A stretch of DNA of 64,000 bases, from positions 21,224,001-21,288,000 of the forward strand of contig OY821777.1 of the NCBI GenBank assembly GCA_963682175.1, given 5' to 3'. A model generated the notes under the pieces. It was not told where the DNA came from. It made no database searches and saw nothing but the letters and a program-made list of their open reading frames with translations. This document shows, piece by piece, positions 55,866-64,000 of the stretch. The translations under genes and the position numbers were made by a program. The stretch is from Triglochin maritima. Lineage: Eukaryota; Streptophyta; Magnoliopsida; Alismatales; Juncaginaceae. Numbering within the stretch: position 1 is the stretch's first letter; each line of letters begins with the position of its first letter.

Positions 55866-56826
55866 CACTAGTAGAAATATAGGTTTCATCGACAACATGG
55901 AGTCATCGGAAGAAGTTTTCATAGTATTCATCATAGCAGAAACATACACTAATGGACCTATCCGTCGGTGATGATTTTAAATATGTGGCAAAGTGAAATT
56001 TTTCGATGAAAAACTTACGTTGACGACTGTGTTAACCTACACTGACGGAGATATGTGTCGTTGACTTACACTAGTTTTTCATTATGTCACTCAACATTCC
56101 CAGTCGTCCTGGCAACAAGATAGATGTTTGTTTGAAACTACTTATCAAAGAGTTGAAAGAACTTTGGGAAAAGGGTGTAGATACTTATGATGCTTATAGT
56201 CAGTCATGTTTCACACTGCAAGATACCTTGTTGTGGACAATAAATGACTTTCCTGCTTATGCTAATTGGAGTGGATGGATGACTAGAGGGTATATGGTAT
56301 GTCCCTATTGTATGGAAGATACTCATTCAATTTATCTGAAGAATACTGGCAAGAATGTTTATTTGGGTCACTGTCGGTGGTTAGATAATGATCATCATTG
56401 GAGGAGAAATAAGAGAGCATTTGATGGCAAGAGGAACACAGGGGTCCACCAAAATATAAATCTGAGGAAGATGTTCTTAAATATTTGCAAAATTGTTCTC
56501 TAGGTATTGGCAATAACTGGAGCAAGAGAAGTATATTTTCCAGTTATGGTACTGGAAAGATCTTTTAGTTCAGCAGAATATTGATGTGATGCACGCTGAG
56601 CGGAATGTGTGTGACAGTTTGTTAAAAACTATATTGACACCAAAGAAAGCAAAGATAATCATAAATCAAGATGTGACTTAGTGGAAATTGGTATCATAAG
56701 GGACTTGCATTTGGGTAGTTCTGATGACGGCAAGATTGTATCATCCTGCATCTTTTTGGATGAGAACTAAAGATAAGAGAATTTTCTGTAACGTTCTTCA
56801 TTCAGTAAATGTGTCCGATGGGTATT
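55866..56826 (+). pseudogene. Deleted CACTA element with TNP2 fragment (unit 3)
   Basis: A copy of 39061-40021, with the open TNP2 block at 56084-56503. Confidence 0.8.
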
Positions 56827-58201
56827 TGATTGACATCATTTCATGCATATATTCGTGTTTTATATCTTCTATTTTGAACCTATGCAGTACTATGTAATGA
56901 GTTTATGTTTAAGTTTCAGGAAAAAATAGGTTTGAGAAGAAGAGACACACAAGGACCTGAACGCAAAAAAGGACTGATCTGTGAGGCTTATGGATTGATA
57001 TGCAAGAGGGAAGGACCCGATTGTAAACCAAAAGGACCAATAAGCAAATCAACAAACTCCACACCATCATGAGTATTTTGGCAATTGGATTCGGTTCTCG
57101 ACTCACACAACCAATTTGGGTGCCCTACAGGAGAAGAAATGAAGCCACTCAGACGTCAAATGAAAATGGGTCGGATCGGAGCAGTCTAGACCGCCAATTG
57201 GCAGTTCCAGACTGCCAATTGGCGGTTGGATCTGCTCTAAATCCGATTAGACTTAGTCGGGTGTTGTATTAGTGTGTTTTATGCCCATTTATAGTATGTC
57301 ATTAGCCCAAAATCGGGGGATTGTCCTCGGTTACGTTTTTTCCATGCCTATAAATAGAATTCTTCATCGTCCCTTGTAATGTACCATTGCTTTGTGGCAT
57401 TCTCTCTACTTGGAGCAAAACTCAAGTGGAGAAGAATGCTACTTGTCGTGTAAAGAAAATAATTCTTCATGGTTTGTTTTAATGTTGTCTTTGTTTTAAT
57501 GTTTGCAGGTTTAGCTTGGTTGTTTTCTTTATCTTAGTATAATTAGTTATAAATGTCTTGCTTTCTTAATATAGTTTGTAGTTTAATGAGTAGAGAGTAG
57601 TTCCATCCCCTATTCGGGGGGAGTTGATGTTTATACATGTCATGAAAAATAGGATGAATGGTATCTTTTGCTTTATGTGATGAATGTGGGTGTGTGCTTG
57701 TTTGAATAAAAGAGAAAACTTAACTTGATAGTTTCTCCATTATCATTAGGTACATCCTATGATTGTTTTGGTTCTTAATAACAAACTTGTTTATACGCAT
57801 GTTAATCAATTAGGTTAGTGATTTGGATGAAAGGTTTTGCCACAATCATTAGGTACTTCCAATGCCTAAAAACACAACCTTAACTTGTGCTCTATTGAAT
57901 GCATTACTCACCACTTTATTTCATGTGCACACACACTCCACCCCTTAGGGGTTTCTCTTCCTGAATTCCAGCCTCTTTGTTAAGTCTTTAGTTTAGTTTT
58001 AGTCAATCTTTAGTTGCTCTGTTTTGCATTTGTTAACTACTAGTTTATTGTGGTTTCGTTTAGTGTAATCAACTTCTTATCCTCCCATTTTCCACTTGAC
58101 TTGAAAGAACAAGAGTGGACACACCTTCCTGTGGACTCGACCCGTATTTGCCACGTCTTAACCGATGTTGTGCATTTGCGGTATTTAAAATGATTCAATA
58201 A
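56827..58201 (+). mobile_element. LTR-A copy (unit 3)
   Basis: A copy of 15794-17168. The dyad pair is at 57190-57225 and TATAAATA at 57349-57356. It has private changes (tttgggtgccctac near 57116; gaattcttcatcg after the TATA box). The decayed primer site is at 58208-58224. Confidence 0.85.
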
Positions 58202-59295
58202 AGTTTTTGGCGTCGTAGCCATGGAGGTGCTCTGTCAGACTCTGGTTTGGACGATTCAAGCGGCTTTGATATTTTTGTTTTAGTTTTGGTTTGTTTGAGG
58301 GCTTCTCAGAATCAAGGGGACGTAGCAGGAGAAATCAGAGGGAGAACAAAGTTGTTTGGACCGTTAAACAACGGTTGGGTGAGCATTCTTTGCTTCTTCT
58401 TTTCTTTTGTTTGTTTTTAGTTGCAATATAAGTATCTGAAAGCCCAATTTTGCATATTTTAACCTATACATTGCTTCCAGATTACTAAATCAACCCCTAT
58501 TTTTATACAACTTGGACCTTAAAAGTCAAAGCAAAAGATTAGTTGATTGTCATCTAGGACATGCATCATTTCTAGACCTTTTGCGCATTCACCTTTTCTT
58601 TGATTTATTTTTTATGTTGTTGATCGCTAACGTGAGGTACATGCACCCATTATGCATTAGTTAGTAAGGTGCATTGGAACAAGAGTGAGGTGAGTGCTTG
58701 TATGGTGAGTTGCTTTCTAGCCTAAGGATTTAAAACTTCTTAAAGGGCACCACTTATAGTCTTCAAGATAAGGTGGGGATTTCATCACCCCTCCCTTAGC
58801 CCCACAAACCACATTCAAGTAAAGCCTTAATCTAAAATCATGTAGACATTGACACCTAAGGAACTCGAGCGCAATAGGAGAGTGATCTAGTCGCGACTAT
58901 CGTAGTTTTGTCGACGTCGCCCACTCTGTCGATAGTAGCAGAGACGAGATCTCCGGATCTTGGCTCACTTGCTGGGCTTTGTGGTCTTCGTCGTAGGGAG
59001 GTGAGGCGTGTTAAGGTCGTGTGACCTCGTAGTTAGGCGGCATCTACTTGTAAGTACCTATAGTGACCTTAGGTTGTTTGAGCCATGTTCGCTAGATTAT
59101 GCTTCTACCTCACCCTCTACCTACGCTAGTTTTATGGATTCTTCCCTTTTCCTTTGAGTCATCTTCTTCTCACCTACTTCTACTTTGTAGTCCCCCCCTT
59201 TACACTCTATAAGAGTTTTAGGGTCGAGTCGAGCACTTTTTGCGAGCTTGATCTCGTGGTGGTGACAGTGGTCGACTCAAGAGTTCTTTCTCGAG
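58202..59295 (+). mobile_element. First leader copy (unit 3)
   Basis: A copy of 41397-42490 with the 7-base C run. Confidence 0.75.
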
Positions 59296-60747
59296 ATGGG
59301 TGGTTACATGGGCGATGGTTTGACATCATATCATGCACATATTTATGCCTTATATCCTTCATTCTGAGCCTAAGCATTGCTACGTAATGAGTTTTATGTT
59401 TAAGTTTCAGGAAAAAATAGGTTTGAGAAGAAGAGACTCTAAAAGGACTTAAAAGCAAGAAAATGGACTAAGTTGCAAGACTTTCGACTAAGATGCAAAA
59501 GAGAGGGACCCTAATGCAAAACCAAAGGACCAATGAGCAAATGAAGAAAATCCACACCATAATGAGGAGTATTTTGGCAATTGGATTCAGGTCGCAAGCT
59601 AGACAACTGTTTAGGATGCATCAAACATGAACAAATCGAGTCAGGCAACCACACTCCGAACCACAACCCAATCTGAACCATATAGACTACCAATTGGCGG
59701 TCTTGGTTGGTCCGGATCCAATGCGGTTTAGTCGGGTCGTGTATGAGGGTGTATTTAGTCTATTTTTGGTATATGTTTAGTCCCATACCGGGGGATTGTA
59801 CCCGATTGCCTTTTTCTTTGACTATAAATAGAACTTCTCCTCCTCCCTTGTATTCAACACATGTTTGGTGGTCATGCTCTCTACTTGAAGTGAGTCTTCG
59901 AGCAAAATCTCAAGTAGGGAGAGGCTACTTCTATTGTGAGTTTTAAATTAATAAAGTTTTCCTTTAGTTATGTTGTTTCTTTCTTAGTTTAATTTCCTTT
60001 CATATGTCTTGCATGCTTCTTTAGTTTTATGTCCTTTCAATTAGCTTCGTTAATATTTCTTGCTTGCTTAGTTTAATTTCCTTTCAGTAGAATGTTAACT
60101 TTAGTTTTATTGGGTATTTCCAATTCCTTTTGCATTGTAGTGTAGTTTAGATCATAACTCTTTTCTCTCCTTTCTTTCCCACCGCCTTCGAACCAACTAA
60201 AGTTGACACACCTCCATGTGGATCGACCTGTATTTTCCACCGCTTCAACGCGGTCGTGCACTTGTGGTTAATAAAAACATTCAATCAGTGACCATCCATT
60301 TCCTTGTTGGGAGCAAGACTATTCTCCCTGGTATTCTGGACCCATGCATCCTGGGGTGCCTCAGATAAACACCCCGTATGGTTGGGACAATCTTAATGGT
60401 GTGGTTGAGGAGTCTTCAAATTATGGTAATATGAGAGAGACACTGACTGCTAGACCACCATCTAGTTAGGTCGGATCAAATGTTGGTCAACAAACTGAGA
60501 CATTACAAGAACATTTTTCCTCTTTCATGCGTGCGGTAGATGACATGAGTGCACGGTGGCTCCAGTAGTCGTATTGTGTGATTGTTGCGGGTTGAGTGGT
60601 CACGTTATCAGGGAATGTCCTTATGTTCCCCCAGATACTGAGTATGAGCATACGTTTTCCCAAAATTCTCAATGTGACCTTTACGCGTCCGCATAAAACC
60701 AAAGAGAGATGGATTCATGGGGAGACAATATTGATTCAAACATTTAT
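59296..60747 (+). pseudogene. gag-like 5' fragment split by solo LTR (unit 3)
   Basis: ATG at 59296, solo LTR at 59316-60287, gag resumes at 60288 and meets the second leader near 60747. It has the same inactivating changes as the other units. Confidence 0.8.
59316..60287 (+). mobile_element. Solo LTR copy (unit 3)
   Basis: A copy of 18287-19258. It keeps the tccggatccaatgcgg form shared with unit 1. Confidence 0.85.
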
Positions 60748-61840
60748 CTGGTTTGGACAATTTGAGTAGGTTTAATCTTTTCTTTTAGTTTTGTGTATTT
60801 CAGGGACATCTCAGCATCCAGGGGAGGCACCAGGAGATATTTGGAGAAGTAGAAAGCTATTTCGACCGCCAATCAGCGGTCTGGGACCGCCAACTGGCGG
60901 CCTGGTGAGCTTCTTTTGCTCCAATTTTGTTCTGGTTGTTTGTTATTTCAATCTAGTGGTTTGGGAGCTCAATTTTGCATGTTGTGACCTGTAGTTTGCT
61001 CCCATATCAATCAATTCCCCTTTTTGAAGACAACTTGGACCATGAAACTCGAAGCAAAAGATTAGACTAATTGTCATCTAGGTCATGCATCGCTTGTAGA
61101 ACTCGCATGCACATTGTCTTTCATTTGCTTTAAATTCCTGTTGTCGATTGCTGGCGTGAGGTACATGCACCCATTCTCTCATTCATGCATGGTTAGAGGA
61201 TGCATTAGTTACTAAGGTGCATTGTAACAAGAGTGAGGTGAGTGCTTGTTTGGTGAGTTTTTTACTAGCCTAAGATTTCAAAACATCTTTAAGGGGCATC
61301 ACCAATAGTCTTCAAAGATAAGGTGGGGGATTTTATCACCCCTCCCTTAGCCCCAAAAAGCACACTCAAGTAATGCCTTAATCTAAAAGCAATTACATAT
61401 TGGCCCTGACGCATTAGGAGAGTGATCCGGTCACGACCGTCATGGCCTGATCGGTGTCGCCCACTTTGTCGATAGTAGAAGAGACGAGATCTCCGGATCT
61501 TGGATCACTTGATGGGCTCTATGGTCTTCGCTGTAGGGAGGTGAGGTGTGTTGAGGTAGTGTGACCTCATAGTTAGGCATCGTCTAGCTGTAAGTACCAA
61601 TATTGATTGTAGGTTGCTTGAGCCGTGTTTGCTAGACTAGGCTTCTACCCTCACCCTTTACCCACGCTAGCTTTAAGGATTGTTCCCTTCTCCTCTAAGT
61701 CATCTTCTTCTCACCTACTTCTACGTTCTAGTCTCCTCCGCTTTACACTCTTTGTTAGCATTTTAGGGTCTAGTCGAGCACTTTTTGCAAGCTTAGCCTC
61801 GTAGTGGTTAGAGTGGTTGACTCGAGATTTCTTTGGCGAG
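60748..61840 (+). mobile_element. Second leader copy (unit 3)
   Basis: A copy of 43943-45035, with the dyad pair at about 60865-60903. Confidence 0.8.
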
Positions 61841-63295
61841 ATGGATGGTTATGTGGGCGGCCACCCATATCATTTTTTGGGACCAGGACAATTATCCCTG
61901 GTATTCCGGACCTATGCAACCTGAGGTGGCTCAGACAAATACCTAGTATGATTGGGACAATCTTAATTATGTGGCTAAGAAATCTTCATATTGGGGTAAT
62001 ATGGGAGAGGCACTGACCGCTAGACCACCATCTTGTTATGTTGGATCATATGTTGGTCAACAAATTGAGACGTTACAAGAACATTTGACCTCTTTCATGT
62101 ATGTGGTAGATGAGACATGAGTGCACTGGTAGCTCCAGTAGCTGTACCGTGTGACTATTGCGGGTTGAGTGGTCATGTTTTCGGGGAATGTCCTTATGTT
62201 ACCCCAGAGCCTGAGTATAAGCACACATTTTCCCAAAATACTCAATGTGACCTTTACACATCCGCATACAACCCGAGAGGGATGGATTCATGGGGAGACA
62301 ATTATTATTCAAATTCTTATACATCATTTCCACCTCAGTATCCTCCTCCCGAATACCCAGAATTTTACTAACACCCTACTCCCAATCATTGGACTCATTC
62401 TCAGCCCATCCACACCCAACCCCAAAATTTCCCAAGCTCTGACTTGAGCCTCATAGTTGACCACATACATGATTCCTTAAAACAAACTCTCCTTACGTTC
62501 ATGGAAATCACTCAACAGTCCATGCAAAATATGGCAATGCAAGTGAGTCAGATCATGGAGAAACTACGTGAACGTGAGGAGGGTAACCTTTCTTGTCAGC
62601 ATGAGGATTCATCTTTTGATATTGAACCACCACCACATCCACAAATTCAAAGCACATTCATTCCGAGTCAAACTCCTAGTCAGTCCGAGGGACTTGGGGT
62701 TTCAATTCACGATCACTTGGTGGGGGATTCGATTCAAATTGAGAATAGCATGGACCAACTTCATTATGAGTCGGCACATGATTGTGCCCTATCATTTTGT
62801 TTGTGGCCCTTGAGCCACATGATCTTATTGTTGTACCTCTTAAGGACTCTCCTGTGGTTGAGCAAGAGCTCCCTAGTACCCTTAATTTCATACGACCTGA
62901 TGATAGTTGCCTCTCACTATTGAAAAAATACATTACCAATGAGGGTATTGGGAGTTCCTTAGAGGATACCTTAAGAGACCCACTTTTTGTTCACATGGTG
63001 AGTCAGATATTCATAACGAGGTTCTTGACCTCGTTCCGACCCACCGGCATGTTTGTTGAAGCGTTTAGATTGACGATCATAACTTCAGTACCACAATGGG
63101 AGAAACTCTTCTTCCGTTGCACAATATTTCCCAAACTCTAAAGTGGTTTGAGCTTTTTCAGTTTCATCCTTTGAATCAGACGCTTTTGCGTCCAATTCAT
63201 GAACCTCTCCTTTCATCTTGTGCTCTTTGTGACAGGGGCCCACACATGAGTATTTTGGCCCGCGTGGTGTCATGTTCCCGTTCCAAGTGCATTGA
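61841..63295 (+). pseudogene. gag-like/delta-pol decayed copy (unit 3)
   Basis: A copy of 45036-46490 with the shared frameshifts and stops. Private changes include K for E (PEPEYKH) and ttgaaaaaata in place of ttgaacaacta near 62922. Confidence 0.85.
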
Positions 63296-63544
63296 CCAAC
63301 TTTTGAGGTTCCCACTTGATGTCTTTGACAAATGAATATGGGAACTTATTTTGGAACATAATTATATTTGAAAAATTAATAAAAGAGTCCACCGTGAGCA
63401 ATGATTGTTGTGGGCAGCAACCCTTGTGTATTTGGGGCCCATTTCTTTCACGTATTTGTATCCCTTCTTTAGTATTTCACAGGTTTTGAGGGGAATTTGG
63501 GTTAGTGTCCATCAACATAACCATGAACTTCCCTTTGCGCTTCA
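63296..63544 (+). mobile_element. Start of the 3' noncoding module (unit 3), interrupted
   Basis: A copy of 46491-46739 up to cgcttca, where the new LTR begins. cttca at 63540-63544 is the candidate left target duplication; the partner lies beyond the window. Confidence 0.75.
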
Positions 63545-64000
63545 TGATTGACATCATTTCATGCTTATATTTGTATCTTATATCCATTATCTTACACCTA
63601 AGCAATGCTACGTGACGATTTTTATGTTTAGTTTTCAGAAATAAAGAGGTTTGAAGAGAAGAGCCATGAAAGGACCCAAAAGCAGGAAAAAGGACTTAAT
63701 TGTGAGACCTGGGGACCAAGATGCAAGACAGAAGGACCTGATCGTAAGACAGAAGGACCTAAGAGCAAACCAGGAAACTCCACACCATCATGGGGAGTAT
63801 TTTGGCAATTCGAGTCGGGTCGGAACTCCAACAAGTCAAGTAACCGCATCAAAGACCAACAATACCAGAAAGCAAAGCCCACAACAAATTCCAACACGAT
63901 CCGAAGATTTTGGACCGCCAATTGGCGGTATTGGACCGCTAATTGGCGGTCCATATTGCTCAGGAGCCGTCGAAATTTCTCCTGGACTTGTATTAATGTT
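63545..64000 (+). mobile_element. LTR of a second young insertion, cut by the window end
   Basis: It starts TGATTGACATCATTTCATGC and matches the reverse complement of 38383 downward (the intact element's LTR) with few differences. It contains the paired dyad at 63912-63951 (centres 63921.5 and 63942.5). It is absent from the same site in units 1 and 2, so it inserted after the duplication. It is forward-oriented, opposite to the unit 2 insertion. Solo or full length cannot be decided here. Confidence 0.9.

Larger units (their letters stand above)
50385..64000. repeat. Tandem segmental repeat, unit 3 (incomplete)
   Basis: It matches unit 2 at +24,225 before, and +16,805 after, the unit 2 insertion site, up to 63544. 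There a new LTR begins, so the remaining part of the unit lies beyond the window. Confidence 0.95.

Overview
This 64-kb window looks like nuclear DNA of a flowering plant. It is AT-rich and almost entirely transposable elements: LTR retrotransposons primed by tRNA-Asp, CACTA (TNP2) relics, a hAT relic with a BED finger, and a Copia-like LTR promoter. I found no intact host gene, no tRNA or rRNA, no CRISPR array and no bacterial gene organisation. Most short open frames are chance frames inside repeats.

Layout. (1) Positions 1-9370 hold nested debris of one LTR-retrotransposon family (two forward LTRs, one reverse LTR, pieces of its 3' noncoding region), interrupted by a CACTA relic (about 2486-4876) and an end fragment of another LTR element (6103-6372). 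(2) From 9371 to the window end lies a tandem array with a 16.8-kb period: unit 1 is 9371-26159, unit 2 is 26160-50384, and unit 3 starts at 50385 and runs off the window. Each unit carries, in order: an anonymous segment; a Copia-like LTR rich in GTCGAC palindromes; a minisatellite-like stretch; a CACTA TNP2 pseudogene; an LTR with a decayed tRNA-Asp primer site; a leader; a gag fragment split by a solo LTR; a second leader and second gag pseudogene; a 3' noncoding module; a truncated LTR; and a reverse-strand hAT relic. (3) Unit 2 is longer by exactly one retrotransposon plus its 5-bp target duplication (30969-38383, reverse strand). Unit 3 has its own insertion of the same subfamily starting at 63545.

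The most informative object is the 7,415-bp element in unit 2. It has two 1,567-bp LTRs with no difference that I noticed, 5-bp target duplications, a perfect 17-nt tRNA-Asp primer site, a purine tract and one open frame of 503 codons. The frame has a CCHC zinc knuckle and an Athila/Tat-like gag C-terminal region. It then runs into short remnants of the protease-RT linker and of the start of reverse transcriptase. The capsid domain, protease, most of RT, RNase H and integrase are absent, so the element must be mobilised in trans.

Two conserved noncoding modules recur in diverged family members and may be the signals that such an element keeps. One is a pair of GGCGG/CCGCC dyads, with centres exactly 21 bp apart, in both the LTR U3 and the untranslated leader. 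The other is a pair of stem-loops just upstream of the purine tract, the first capped by a GNRA tetraloop. All comparisons were made by eye; no alignment, folding or database search was run.
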